Shown in pieces: positions 44,684-53,121 of a stretch of 64,000 nt of DNA (positions are counted from its first letter, which is position 1; every line of letters begins with the position of its first letter). The position numbers and the translations under genes are program-made. The notes under the pieces were generated by a model that saw only the letters and a list, made by a program, of their open reading frames with translations, was not told where the DNA came from and searched no databases. The stretch is from CAYWQB01 sp964460785 (GTDB lineage: Bacteria > Chlamydiota > Chlamydiia > Chlamydiales > CAYWQB01), in assembly GCA_964460785.1 (NCBI GenBank), contig CAYWQB010000001.1:682001-746000 (forward strand), given 5' to 3'.

Positions 44684-46123
44684 ATGGTTACACAAAAAGC
44701 CTCTCTAGCACAAGCTTCCTCTCTTGCTTTGCAAGCTCTCAAAGCTACCGATCCTGTCATTGCTCAAGCGATCTCCAATGAGCTGCATGCTCAACGAACA
44801 AGCCTGAAGTTGATCGCCTCTGAAAATTATAGCTCTCTTGCAGTACAGCTTGCGATGGGGAACTGGCTCACAGACAAGTACGCAGAAGGGTTTCCTCATC
44901 ACCGGTTTTATGGAGGCTGTGAGCATGTTGATTTAATTGAAGAAGTTGCCTGTGAAAGAGCCTGCGAACTTTTTGGGGCCAAACATGCATATGTACAACC
45001 TCACTCGGGGGCTGATGCAAACCTTGTTGCGTTTTGGACCATTCTTCTTGCTCGCGTCCAGGACCCTGAACTCGAGCGCCTGCAGAAGCGGAGCGCCATG
45101 GACCTTACTGTTGAAGAGCATGAAGCGATTCGCCAAAAAATCGCTAGCCAAAAGCTGATGGGGATGGATCTAGGCTCAGGAGGGCACCTAACACATGGCT
45201 ATAGGATGAATATCTCATCAAAAATGATGCGCACCTGCTCCTATGGTGTAGATCCTGAGAGTGGCCTTCTAGACTATGATGCACTAGCAAAACAAGTACG
45301 TGAAGAAAAGCCTGATATTCTACTTGCTGGCTACTCTGCTTACCCACGCGCCTTAGACTTTAGCCGTTTTCGAGAAATGGCCGATGAGGTAGGAGCGACC
45401 CTTATGGTTGATATGGCTCATTTTGCTGGCTTGGTAGCAGGAAAAGTGCTCACTGGTGTCTACAATCCTATCCCCTATGCAGATATTGTGACGTCAACCA
45501 CACATAAAACATTACGAGGCCCAAGAGGAGGTATTATTTTAAGTAATGGTCCTCTTGGAGAACAGGTAAACAAGGGCTGCCCCCTTGTCCTTGGAGGTCC
45601 TCTTCCCCATGTAATGGCTGCTAAGGCCATTGCTTTTGGAGAAGCCTTAACATCAGACTATTGCCACTATGCGCAGCGCGTTGTAGAAAATGCACAAGAG
45701 CTCGCTAATTCTTTAGCTACCTACGGATATAAGGTCCAAACAGGGGGGACGGATAACCACATTGTCCTCTTTGATGTAAGTGGGCAAGGACTCACAGGCC
45801 GCCAAGCAGAACGTCTATTAGAAAGCGCACAACTAACAGTCAACCGCAATGCCCTCCCCAATGATCCGAATGGGGCATGGTATACATCGGGTATTAGGCT
45901 TGGCACTCCAGCTTTAACAACTCGAGGAATGGGCAAAGGTGAAATGAAAGAAATTGCGTCTCTGATTCACAAGCTACTCAGTCATGCTAAGCCCTCTATT
46001 TCTACAAAAACAGGAAACCCTAGTCGTGCGTTAGCTGAGGCACCTGAAGAAGTCGTCCAACTCATCCGCAAGCGTGTCAACGAGTTGCTACACTCTTTCC
46101 CTCTCTATGAAGGATTAGCCTAA
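44684..46123 (+). CDS. glyA: Serine hydroxymethyltransferase
   Basis: A 479-residue PLP enzyme of the long chlamydial type: SENYSSLAVQLAMGNWLTDKY-like substrate region, GGCEHVDLIEE, VDMAHFAGLVAGKVL, and the PLP lysine in TSTTHKTLRGPRGG near residue 274. It moves a one-carbon unit between serine and glycine using tetrahydrofolate; folE nearby supplies the folate precursor. Chlamydial GlyA is also reported to racemise alanine, supplying D-Ala. I chose the ATG at 44684 (AAGG 9 bases upstream) over the frame start at 44633. An insert near residues 120-160 (after ILLARVQDPELERLQKRS) is absent in E. coli GlyA. Confidence 0.92.
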   Translation: MVTQKASLAQASSLALQALKATDPVIAQAISNELHAQRTSLKLIASENYSSLAVQLAMGNWLTDKYAEGFPHHRFYGGCEHVDLIEEVACERACELFGAKHAYVQPHSGADANLVAFWTILLARVQDPELERLQKRSAMDLTVEEHEAIRQKIASQKLMGMDLGSGGHLTHGYRMNISSKMMRTCSYGVDPESGLLDYDALAKQVREEKPDILLAGYSAYPRALDFSRFREMADEVGATLMVDMAHFAGLVAGKVLTGVYNPIPYADIVTSTTHKTLRGPRGGIILSNGPLGEQVNKGCPLVLGGPLPHVMAAKAIAFGEALTSDYCHYAQRVVENAQELANSLATYGYKVQTGGTDNHIVLFDVSGQGLTGRQAERLLESAQLTVNRNALPNDPNGAWYTSGIRLGTPALTTRGMGKGEMKEIASLIHKLLSHAKPSISTKTGNPSRALAEAPEEVVQLIRKRVNELLHSFPLYEGLA

Positions 46124-46239
46124 TGGCAAGATCCAGCATGTCCGGTTTACCCTTGAAAAAAAGAGTACAAAAAAAAATAATGCGCGCACAAGACGTAGGA
46201 AAAACGTCTCGATTTTTGGGAGATGAAGTGCATGGTTGA
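46123..46239 (+). CDS. Short basic ORF (38 aa) between glyA and clpP
   Basis: The glyA stop and this ATG overlap (TAATG), and the frame ends inside the clpP start region (46232). The product is basic and Lys/Arg-rich, with LPLKKRVQKKIMRAQDVGKT in the middle. There is no strong ribosome site, so it could only be translated by re-initiation after glyA. It may be a real peptide, a coupling leader that delivers ribosomes to clpP, or chance. Confidence 0.3.
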   Translation: MARSSMSGLPLKKRVQKKIMRAQDVGKTSRFLGDEVHG

Positions 46240-46825
46240 TACAGCTGAAAAAAAAGAGCAGGGACGACTTCTCGATCGCATCGATGAGTCAATAATGGAA
46301 TCCAGAAGGGTATTTATCTGCGACCCTATTGACAATGAAGTGGCTCGTGATACGATTAAGCGCCTCTGGTACCTTGAGTCAAAAGATCCAGGAAAGCCTA
46401 TCCTAGTCATTATCAATAGCCCTGGGGGATCTACAGATGCAGGTTTTGCAATCTGGGATCAGGCAATGATGATTTCCTCCCCTATCCACACACTCATCAC
46501 AGGTTTAGCTGCATCTATGGGTTCTGTTTTAAGCTTGATGGCTGAAAAAGGGCACCGATATGCAACGCCGAACTCTCGCATTATGATCCACCAGCCTTCC
46601 ATTCATGGACATGTTCGCGGACAAGCAACAGACCTTGAAATTCAGGCAAAAGAAATCTTAAAGCTTCGCAACAGCCTAATCCGTCTCTACTCTGAGCGTA
46701 CAGGTAAAAGTGAAGATGAAATTTCTGAAAACTTCGACCGAGACAACTGGATGGGAGTGGAAGAAGCAATGAAGTTTGGCCTACTTGACAAGGTCGTTTC
46801 TTCTTATAAAGACCTTCCATGCTGA
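46232..46825 (+). CDS. clpP: ATP-dependent Clp protease proteolytic subunit
   Basis: A 197-residue ClpP with the catalytic triad: Ser in GLAASMGSVLSL, His in RIMIHQPSIHG and Asp in ENFDRDNWMG. The handle region (EILKLRNSLIRLYSERTGKS) is standard. With a Clp ATPase it degrades unfolded and tagged proteins. Chlamydiae carry two ClpP paralogues; this one lies between glyA and dapF, as I recall is true in C. trachomatis. The start is either 46232 (GGGAG 9 bases upstream) or 46223, where that GGGAG directly abuts the ATG. It overlaps dapF by 7 bases. Confidence 0.92.
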   Translation: MVDTAEKKEQGRLLDRIDESIMESRRVFICDPIDNEVARDTIKRLWYLESKDPGKPILVIINSPGGSTDAGFAIWDQAMMISSPIHTLITGLAASMGSVLSLMAEKGHRYATPNSRIMIHQPSIHGHVRGQATDLEIQAKEILKLRNSLIRLYSERTGKSEDEISENFDRDNWMGVEEAMKFGLLDKVVSSYKDLPC

Positions 46826-47574
46826 CCAAAGAAAAAATTTTATCAGGGGCAGGGAATTCTTTTATCTTTATTCCTTGCCCCGATCTTCCTTTGTCTAAGA
46901 GTAACATCTCCACACAATGCAAGAACCATCATGTGGATGGGTTAATCTACCTCTCCCCTAGTGAGCAAGCTGACTATTACATGAATTATTTCAACTGTGA
47001 TGGCAGTTCTGCAGATTTATGCGGCAATGGCTTACGCGCGACCAGCTGCTATCTAGACCTTCTTGAAAATAGAAAAGAAGCAACTGTTCAAACGCCAAGC
47101 GGCATTTACTCGCTCTACAAAACCTCCGATGGCCAATATGCAGTGAGTTATCCCCCTGTTCAAGCTCCCTTACAGGGAGTACAGCTTGATGAATACTCCT
47201 GTTACTTTCTCCATGTGGGGATTCCTCATATTGTTCTCTTTGTTGATGCGCTTCCTTCTTACCCTGTATTTACTATTGGCAGACAACTCCGTTTCCATCC
47301 AACGCTCGCACCTGCAGGTGCCAATATCAACTTTGTCCAAGTTATAGATAACAACCTCCTGCACATCCGCACATATGAGAGAGGTGTAGAAGAAGAAACT
47401 CTAGCTTGTGGATCGGGCTGTCTAAGTGCCTACCTTACAGCCTTGCACCTCAAAAAAATTTCTTCTCCTTGCCAAATTCGCGTACAGTCCAACGCCATTT
47501 TATCTCATAAGATGCAATCCAATGGCCACATCCTCCAGGCTGGTCCCGTCACTGAATTATCCCCTACACACTGA
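46819..47574 (+). CDS. dapF: Diaminopimelate epimerase
   Basis: A 251-residue DapF. The two catalytic Cys are in SADLCGNGLRATSCYL and EETLACGSGCLSAYL, in symmetric half-domains; the substrate loop NCDGSSADLCGNG is present. It converts LL- to meso-diaminopimelate for peptidoglycan cross-links and lysine supply. In chlamydiae this enzyme has been described as unusually broad in specificity, serving also as a glutamate racemase. Its ATG lies within the last codons of clpP. Together with glyA (D-Ala source) it provides wall precursors. Confidence 0.92.
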   Translation: MLTKEKILSGAGNSFIFIPCPDLPLSKSNISTQCKNHHVDGLIYLSPSEQADYYMNYFNCDGSSADLCGNGLRATSCYLDLLENRKEATVQTPSGIYSLYKTSDGQYAVSYPPVQAPLQGVQLDEYSCYFLHVGIPHIVLFVDALPSYPVFTIGRQLRFHPTLAPAGANINFVQVIDNNLLHIRTYERGVEEETLACGSGCLSAYLTALHLKKISSPCQIRVQSNAILSHKMQSNGHILQAGPVTELSPTH

Positions 47575-47749
47575 TTGAAAGTTTCGAAGTGGAGCCTACA
47601 GATCGCTTTATCTTCTTGGTTGATTGATGAGACTCTGGTAAGCTGTTCTTTTTGCTTCCTACTTGAACTTGTTCAACAAAGACTCTCATAACTCTCTTTA
47701 AATCTTTGTTTTACTAAGTTAAAGCGAAGTATTTTCAAAGCAATTACCA

Positions 47750-47778
47750 TTGAAAATTATTTTGGATAATAACATAAT
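47750..47778 (+). promoter_or_regulatory. Promoter of the UPF0158 gene
   Basis: TTGAAA (47750-47755), 17-base spacer, CATAAT (47773-47778), within an A/T-rich leader; the start falls about 30 bases before the ATG at 47816. The rest of the 241-base gap after dapF shows only a short hairpin, TTGAAC-TT-GTTCAA. Confidence 0.55.
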
Positions 47779-47815
47779 ACGCCCATCAATCAAAAGATCT
47801 CGCTAGGATAATCGC

Positions 47816-48718
47816 ATGACAAAAGCTTCAAGTAAAACAGCTCAAAATCCATTAATTTTGCGTTGTCACCGCTTAATGGATGCCTTTGCAAAGTCTGATG
47901 ATGAGCGAGACTTTTATCTAGATAAGCATGAAGGGTTCATCCTGTTTGTAGATTTAAGCAAAACTCAAACGGAGCTTGATACTTTAGAAAAAGAGATTGA
48001 AAAGGACCAAGAGCGCTTCTGCTTAATTCCCAAGCTAACTTTCTATGAAACAAAAAAAATCATGGAAGGGTTTGTGAATGAAAAGGTTTATGATGTCGAC
48101 ACCAAAGAAAAGCTGATTGACATCATCCAATCCAAAGATGCTAGGGAAAACTTCCTGGAGTTTATTTACGACCACCACTCCGAACTTGAAAAGTGGCAAG
48201 CCTACTACCAAGAGCGTTTCCGCATCAGAATTATTGAATGGCTGCGCTCCCATGAGATTGTCTTTGTATTTGAAGAGGACCTTGACCTCTCAAAAATGCT
48301 TGTTGAAAAGCTCAAGAAAAACCTTTTCCAAGCGAAAGTCTCTAAAGATGTGACAGCAGGCCGTACTGCTCTAAAGACAAAATCTAAGGTTTACTACTCA
48401 AATGAAGCATTGAACCCTCGTCCAAAACGAGGTCGACCTCCCAAGCAAACACAAAAGCAAGAACTAGAGCCTGAGTTCAGTGATGATATCTATCACACAG
48501 TCAACCAAGCTCTGCGTCCTTTTGTTTATACCCCAGATATTACAAGTGCCTCTTCTGTCACCTTCTCTGCACGCTTTGATAGCACAGAGGACCTAATGGC
48601 AAACTTGCGAAATAACCCCAAGTCTTCCACAGAAAAAGCTATAGACTCTCTAAACAAAAGAATTGAGTCTCTCAAAAATCTCTCTAAGCAAATTGCTGCG
48701 ATTGAGCAAGAGAAGTAG
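47816..48718 (+). CDS. UPF0158-family chlamydial protein with AT-hook-like motif
   Basis: A 300-residue soluble protein. The first 175 residues match what I recall of UPF0158 (chlamydial CT429 and relatives): CHRLMDAFAKSDDERDFYLD, GFILFVDLSKTQTELDTLE, RFCLIPKLTFYETKKIMEGF, YQERFRIRIIEWLRSHEIVF. The C-terminal 120 residues are a low-complexity extension with KPKRGRPPKQ-type text (RPKRGRPPKQ), the core of AT-hook DNA-binding motifs, and a coiled end (KRIESLKNLSKQIAAIEQEK). Cellular role unknown; nucleoid binding is an inference from the hook. A near-consensus promoter precedes it. Confidence 0.75.
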   Translation: MTKASSKTAQNPLILRCHRLMDAFAKSDDERDFYLDKHEGFILFVDLSKTQTELDTLEKEIEKDQERFCLIPKLTFYETKKIMEGFVNEKVYDVDTKEKLIDIIQSKDARENFLEFIYDHHSELEKWQAYYQERFRIRIIEWLRSHEIVFVFEEDLDLSKMLVEKLKKNLFQAKVSKDVTAGRTALKTKSKVYYSNEALNPRPKRGRPPKQTQKQELEPEFSDDIYHTVNQALRPFVYTPDITSASSVTFSARFDSTEDLMANLRNNPKSSTEKAIDSLNKRIESLKNLSKQIAAIEQEK

Positions 48719-48729
48719 CAAAATGGCGC

Positions 48730-49437
48730 TTATGCTTTCATCGATAAAAAGTGTAAGCGCCTAGCCTGACTCATCCGCTCAATAGCATAACGTAAAGCAG
48801 TACGGGACATTACTGGCGCATATTGAGCCAAAAACGTTTCCAAAGCTGTGCAATCTCTCTTCCCAATTTCTCGTAACATCCACCCAGTAGCTTTGTGAAT
48901 CAAATCTTCTTTATCCTCCAATAATGCAGTGATGACTTTCAAGGCTCGATTGAAATCGTTACACCGAATCTCATGAAATGTGGCTAAGACAGCCACACGG
49001 CGATGCCACAACTTTGGTGAGTGTAAAAGCTGCTGCAAAGGCTCTGCAAGAGAGTCCAAGAATGGTCCCAAAATCCAAGGAGCAGAGAGGTCTACCAAAT
49101 CCCAATTATTCACCTGATCGATATGCTCTAAGTAAAAATCACAAATGACTTTTTTCTTTGTAGAGGATTTCCTACGCACCTCTTGAGTGAGAATCAAGAC
49201 TGCTGCTAGTCTGATTTCATGAATGGGAGAGTATAAAAGCACTTGCACTTCACTTAGAGGCATCGCCTTAAATTGGCGAATCACCTGCCGCACGTCTGGT
49301 ACACGGACCCCTATAAACTCATCTCCTTCACCGTACTCTCCAGGCCCTGTTTTGAAAAAGCTCATATTTATCTTGCGTCGCTCAGGACAAGAAAGCCTTC
49401 GAATTTCTTGCTCACATTGATCTGCAGTCTGCGTCAT
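48730..49437 (-). CDS. DNA alkylation repair protein (AlkD-like HEAT repeat)
   Basis: A 235-residue protein of the AlkD/AlkC family built from HEAT-like helical pairs. Recognisable text: FFKTGPGEYGEGDEFIGVRVPDVR near the N-terminus, SPIHEIRLAAVLILT, NNWDLVDLSAPWILG, LWHRRVAVLATFHEI and GWMLREIGKRD. These correspond to the conserved Trp and Asp residues of AlkD, a glycosylase that removes bulky or cationic alkyl adducts. The start at 49437 has GGAGGG 4 bases upstream. Not part of the Chlamydiaceae core as I know it. Confidence 0.88.
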   Translation of the reverse strand: MTQTADQCEQEIRRLSCPERRKINMSFFKTGPGEYGEGDEFIGVRVPDVRQVIRQFKAMPLSEVQVLLYSPIHEIRLAAVLILTQEVRRKSSTKKKVICDFYLEHIDQVNNWDLVDLSAPWILGPFLDSLAEPLQQLLHSPKLWHRRVAVLATFHEIRCNDFNRALKVITALLEDKEDLIHKATGWMLREIGKRDCTALETFLAQYAPVMSRTALRYAIERMSQARRLHFLSMKA

Positions 49438-49482
49438 CAAACCCTCCAAAATAAGCAACCAACTTAATGGGCTGGAAAGGAG

Positions 49483-50217
49483 TTAGTCAAGAAAGGTTTT
49501 CTTCTGACTACAGGGGAACTCTGAGTAAAAGACCTGGCTGATATGCAAACAATACTCGAGAACGTGGTCCTGCTGGCTTAAGTAATCGAAAAGAGGTGTT
49601 TTCCATGGCTGAAACAAAATACTTAGGAAACTTCCATAAAGAGCAGCATCGACAATGTGAGGTTGATCTCCAAAAAAATAAGGAGCTCTATCTAAAAGAG
49701 AGCAAATGGCCTTTAAGTCATTGAGGCAAAGCTCATATAAGTGTGAGCTATGATGCCTTCCGATGCCTCCATACCACAGCTCTTTTTTCACGACTCTTTT
49801 GATCATAGGAGGAAGTAAATACCCTATAGGGAAAGGAAGCTGCTTACGAAAAGGCTCTGTAAACTTTTGATATCCTTTAGGATCCATCCAACGCGTATGG
49901 ACGATGCCCCAGTATAGGTGCTCTTCTAATGTGCGCATAACAAGTAAGCTATGAGCTCGTTCTTTTTCTGACAGCTCTTGGTCTAGCCCATACTTTTTCT
50001 CTAGTGAATCGATAATGCGTCCACTATCACCTAAGCGATGAGAGCCTTGCTCAATATAGGGGACTTTCCCATGAGGTCCTTTTTTAGGACTCACCACCTC
50101 TTTAAGGTTATATGATGCCCCAACCATCCTCAAGTAAGTCTCAAGCTTACAGCAAAAGGGGCTTTCATTAGGAATGCCCCAATCCCCTCTAGGAAACTGC
50201 ACTAAGGTGAGGTTCAT
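49483..50217 (-). CDS. Glutathione S-transferase-fold protein (FAXC/metaxin-like)
   Basis: A 244-residue protein with a thioredoxin-like N-terminal half (LTLVQFPRGDWGIPNESPFCCKLETYLRM-like; the Pro-Phe-Cys near 24) and a helical C-terminal half with DQPHIVDAALYGSFLSIL. The pattern of GKVPYIEQGSHRLGDSGRIIDSLEKKYG is typical of the FAXC/metaxin branch of glutathione transferases. Chemistry unknown. The ATG at 50217 has GGGGAG 4 bases upstream. It lies downstream of the kinase gene at 50268-51197 on the same strand, 50 bases away, and may share its transcript. Confidence 0.78.
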   Translation of the reverse strand: MNLTLVQFPRGDWGIPNESPFCCKLETYLRMVGASYNLKEVVSPKKGPHGKVPYIEQGSHRLGDSGRIIDSLEKKYGLDQELSEKERAHSLLVMRTLEEHLYWGIVHTRWMDPKGYQKFTEPFRKQLPFPIGYLLPPMIKRVVKKELWYGGIGRHHSSHLYELCLNDLKAICSLLDRAPYFFGDQPHIVDAALYGSFLSILFQPWKTPLFDYLSQQDHVLEYCLHISQVFYSEFPCSQKKTFLD

Positions 50218-50267
50218 CATACTCCCCTACATCAATCAAGTAAAAGCTACGTATACAAGAGATCAAC

Positions 50268-51197
50268 TCATGCACAAATAGTTTTTTTTATCCTCTCTAC
50301 ATAAAAGGGTAAAAGGGAGGAGTTCGTGTCTACTCGGTTAAGCAGATCTATAAGATTCACGAGATCCAAGACCAGTGCCTGCCAGTGCCAGTCTTCCGGA
50401 AGCATGCCCCCATGCTCTAAGTAAGCTTGACGCATTTGGTCAAAATCCAAAGGGAAAGAGTCTCGAAACCGATAGAAAACTGCCCAATCAAACATTGCAC
50501 ACCCTGCATGAGCAAACTCCCAGTCCAAAACAGCAATACTTGGTTTTTTTGTTATCAATAGATTGCAGGGTTTGAAGTCCCCATGAACTAAGCAAGAGCT
50601 CTTTTGAATACAGGGAAACTGTTCATGGTGTTCTTCAACAAACTCTTGTAGCTTTATGGAAAGAGGCTTGCCTAATCGCTTCCAAGCAATGGTCTGCTCA
50701 TGAAAAACCTCTCTTAGGTACTCTAAGTACGGACTGCTGCCTTCGGGGAAGGTCGTAGCAATTTCCCCTTCACTTCCGAAAAGACCTGCTTGATCAAAGG
50801 AAAAACTATGGATTACAGCCAAGGTCTTTCCAAGTAACCCCTCTAGATGAACCCCTTTTTTCTTCTGCAATGGAGAGCCTTCAATATATTGAAAAATTGC
50901 GAAGGGCACGGGTTGTGCAAAAGCATCTATATAGAGAGGGACTGGCACCTCTAAAAAGTGCTCTAATTTTCTTAGGAGGCTCGCTTCAATAGAAGCGAGC
51001 TTAGCATCGCGCATATAGTAACGAAGAACATAACGCCCCGTAGAAGAAGTACATAAAAAGGTTTGGTTCGTTTGCCCTCCTGATAGCTTATCAAAAGAAA
51101 GAAGGGGCTCCTCTAAGCCAAAAGCTGCCTGCCACGATTTTTGAACCTCTTGATACAAAGAAAATATGTCCTGTTTAAATCCACTCGGGGTTTTCAA
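50268..51197 (-). CDS. Aminoglycoside phosphotransferase/choline kinase-like protein
   Basis: A 309-residue protein kinase-like phosphotransferase: GGQTNQTFLC (nucleotide loop), VLRYYMR, and the catalytic loop LVHGDFKPCNLLI with the metal motif AVLDWEFAHAGCAMFDWAVF. This APH/choline kinase family phosphorylates small molecules such as choline, homoserine, fructosamine or antibiotics. Nothing indicates an antibiotic substrate. The start overlaps the end of the cupin gene by 23 bases, which suggests joint metabolism of one small molecule. Confidence 0.8.
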   Translation of the reverse strand: MKTPSGFKQDIFSLYQEVQKSWQAAFGLEEPLLSFDKLSGGQTNQTFLCTSSTGRYVLRYYMRDAKLASIEASLLRKLEHFLEVPVPLYIDAFAQPVPFAIFQYIEGSPLQKKKGVHLEGLLGKTLAVIHSFSFDQAGLFGSEGEIATTFPEGSSPYLEYLREVFHEQTIAWKRLGKPLSIKLQEFVEEHHEQFPCIQKSSCLVHGDFKPCNLLITKKPSIAVLDWEFAHAGCAMFDWAVFYRFRDSFPLDFDQMRQAYLEHGGMLPEDWHWQALVLDLVNLIDLLNRVDTNSSLLPFYVERIKKTICA

Positions 51198-51537
51198 CTG
51201 TTAGATTGGAAACGGCTTCTCCTGTATTCACAACCTCTTTTGGCTCGAATAGCACCACAAAAGCTTCGTTAGGAGCATAGGGAAGGTGTTCAACACCTTT
51301 AGGTATAACCAGACACTCCCCTTCATGTAACACAACTTCATGCTCACGAAAGCGGATGTGCAATATCCCCTGAAAAACAAAGAAAAATTCATCCTCTTTG
51401 TCATGGCTATGCCAGACAAACTCCCCTTTTGCCTTAAAAATTTTTATCAATTGCAGATTGGCTTCTGCTATAATTTTGGGAGTCCAGTAAGAGTTCACCA
51501 AAGCAAACTTCTCTGCCAAATTCAACTTGTCTATCAT
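51175..51537 (-). CDS. Cupin-domain protein
   Basis: A 120-residue single-domain cupin. Motif 1 is FVWHSHDKEDEFFFVFQGIL (His-x-His...Glu metal set) and motif 2 is GECLVIPKGVEHLPYA (His). Small cupins of this kind act as isomerases, dioxygenases or sugar-binding sensors. It heads a leftward pair or trio with the APH-like kinase and the GST-like gene. It is divergent from the TVP38 gene, with a 39-base gap. Confidence 0.85.
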   Translation of the reverse strand: MIDKLNLAEKFALVNSYWTPKIIAEANLQLIKIFKAKGEFVWHSHDKEDEFFFVFQGILHIRFREHEVVLHEGECLVIPKGVEHLPYAPNEAFVVLFEPKEVVNTGEAVSNLTVENPEWI

Positions 51538-51576
51538 GCATTGATCTCTTCTAGTTTTTGAGAAACATTTTACAAT

Positions 51577-52299
51577 ATGGGTCGAATTATGTCACAACAA
51601 GCCAAGCGTCTCATCCCTCTTACTCTTCTCATCCTACTTGGCGCTCTTGCATGGTTACTCGACCTGCATAAGTACTTGTCTTTTGAGACCCTACAACAAC
51701 ATCAAGCTGAAATAAAGCAACTTGTGAGAACCTACCCTTTCCTCTCCGTAGGAGTCTATCTCCTACTCTATATCACTCTCGTGGCTCTTTCCATTCCAGG
51801 TGCTGCAATCTTCACCATCATAGGAGGATTTCTTTTTCCTCAACCTCTGAGCACTCTGTATGTAGTTTTAGGAGCAACAATAGGAGCTATGCTGCTTTTC
51901 TACTCAGCCCGCTTTGCCACAGGAGATGCTTTGAAGCGGAAACTAGGCCCTTTTTATAAAAAAATGGAAAAAGGGATGCACAAGGATGCGGCAAGCTATC
52001 TTCTTTTTTTGCGCTTTGTCCCTATTTTCCCTTTTTGGGTTGTCAATCTACTCCCTGCGATTTTAGGAGTCCCTGCAACCACTTTTCTATGGACCACAGC
52101 GATAGGAATCATCCCAGGAGCTTTTGCTTACTGCCAGGTTGGAGAAGGCCTTGGCTCTCTCCTTCAATCAAAAGCTCCGCTATCCCTTCATAGGCTGCTT
52201 ACTACAGAAATGAAAATTGCTTTTATCGCCCTTGGAGTCCTATCTCTTCTGCCTCTTTTACTCAAAAAGTTGAAGAGACAAGCTAAAGAGAATAAGTAA
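51577..52299 (+). CDS. TVP38/TMEM64 (VTT-domain) membrane protein
   Basis: A 240-residue membrane protein with an N-terminal membrane helix and the VTT domain: YLLLYITLVALSIPGAAIF, IIGGFLFPQPLSTLYVVLGAT, FLRFVPIFPFWVVNLLPAI and IGIIPGAFAYCQVGEG. Relatives include DedA and the scramblase TMEM41B; bacterial members support lipid or ion handling in the inner membrane. Neither ATG (51577 or 51589) has a clear ribosome site. The 3' end overlaps the convergent hydrolase gene by 17 bases. Confidence 0.85.
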   Translation: MGRIMSQQAKRLIPLTLLILLGALAWLLDLHKYLSFETLQQHQAEIKQLVRTYPFLSVGVYLLLYITLVALSIPGAAIFTIIGGFLFPQPLSTLYVVLGATIGAMLLFYSARFATGDALKRKLGPFYKKMEKGMHKDAASYLLFLRFVPIFPFWVVNLLPAILGVPATTFLWTTAIGIIPGAFAYCQVGEGLGSLLQSKAPLSLHRLLTTEMKIAFIALGVLSLLPLLLKKLKRQAKENK

Positions 52300-53104
52300 A
52301 GGTTTCTACTGCTGAAGCCACTTCTTCTGGCTTTTCTATCCATGGGATATGCCCTGCATCTTGAATGACAACTTGTTGAATATTGTCTCTTTTAAAACGC
52401 GCATCTTTTGCAAAAAGAGTGTAGGGGCAAATACAGTCATAGGTAGCCCCTACAGTTAACATCGGAATCTTTTCCGGTATCCATGTAGCTGAAAAGTTTA
52501 TTTCTAGAACCTTTTCCTGCCACCAAGCAGCGGGCTCATAGCGAAACACTAACCCTTGAAACATCTCTTTTCCCTTTTCTAAACTGGAAGGAGGAAAGTA
52601 ATAAGGGATGCAAGCTTCTAACGCCTGATCGAATGTTTCCTGTGAGGGATGATCTATTAATGCTTGCATCTCAACACTAAGGTCTGGGACATCAAATCCT
52701 TTTGCATAGGAAACGGCTTCTTCTAACCACTGGCAAGGAGCTGAGTTGAGAGAGATAAAACCTCGCAGCACTTCTTCTAGTTCTGGGAAAAGCAAAGGGT
52801 ACATCCCCCCAAATGAGTGCCCCACTAAAATAGGCTTGGAAAACTGCTTCAGAGACTTTGGCAAAATGTTTGCCCACTCATCAAAGTCTATGAATAAGCC
52901 ATTGCTCCCATTCCCAGGGAGGTCCATTGACCAAGTTCTGCCTGGAAAAGATACAGCTGCAATCAATGTATCAAAATAAGACGAGTCTGCTCCTGGCCCT
53001 CCAGGCAGAAAAATCCAATCTAAGTCTGCCCCTTCAGAGACTGAGCGCAATCTAAATCGCACTTGGTGAGGGTCATAAAAATAGGGAGTCTGTAAAAGAT
53101 CCAC
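52283..53104 (-). CDS. Alpha/beta hydrolase at the end of the biotin operon (BioH-like candidate)
   Basis: A 273-residue alpha/beta hydrolase: oxyanion loop FLPGGPGADSSY, DLPGNG, nucleophile elbow VGHSFGGMYP (Ser97), the acid in TVGATYDCICPY (near 225) and His in DAGHIPWIEKPEEV (near 252). I choose the GTG at 53104, since AAAGGAGG lies 4 bases upstream; the longer frame runs back into the ferritin-like gene. It begins 17 bases after that gene's stop, last in the biotin operon. In other bacteria a hydrolase of this fold (BioH, BioG, BioJ) releases pimeloyl-ACP from its methyl ester; this is the inferred role. It lacks close likeness to E. coli BioH. Confidence 0.72.
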   Translation of the reverse strand: MDLLQTPYFYDPHQVRFRLRSVSEGADLDWIFLPGGPGADSSYFDTLIAAVSFPGRTWSMDLPGNGSNGLFIDFDEWANILPKSLKQFSKPILVGHSFGGMYPLLFPELEEVLRGFISLNSAPCQWLEEAVSYAKGFDVPDLSVEMQALIDHPSQETFDQALEACIPYYFPPSSLEKGKEMFQGLVFRYEPAAWWQEKVLEINFSATWIPEKIPMLTVGATYDCICPYTLFAKDARFKRDNIQQVVIQDAGHIPWIEKPEEVASAVETFTYSL

Positions 53105-53121
53105 CTTTCCTCCTTTTTCAA

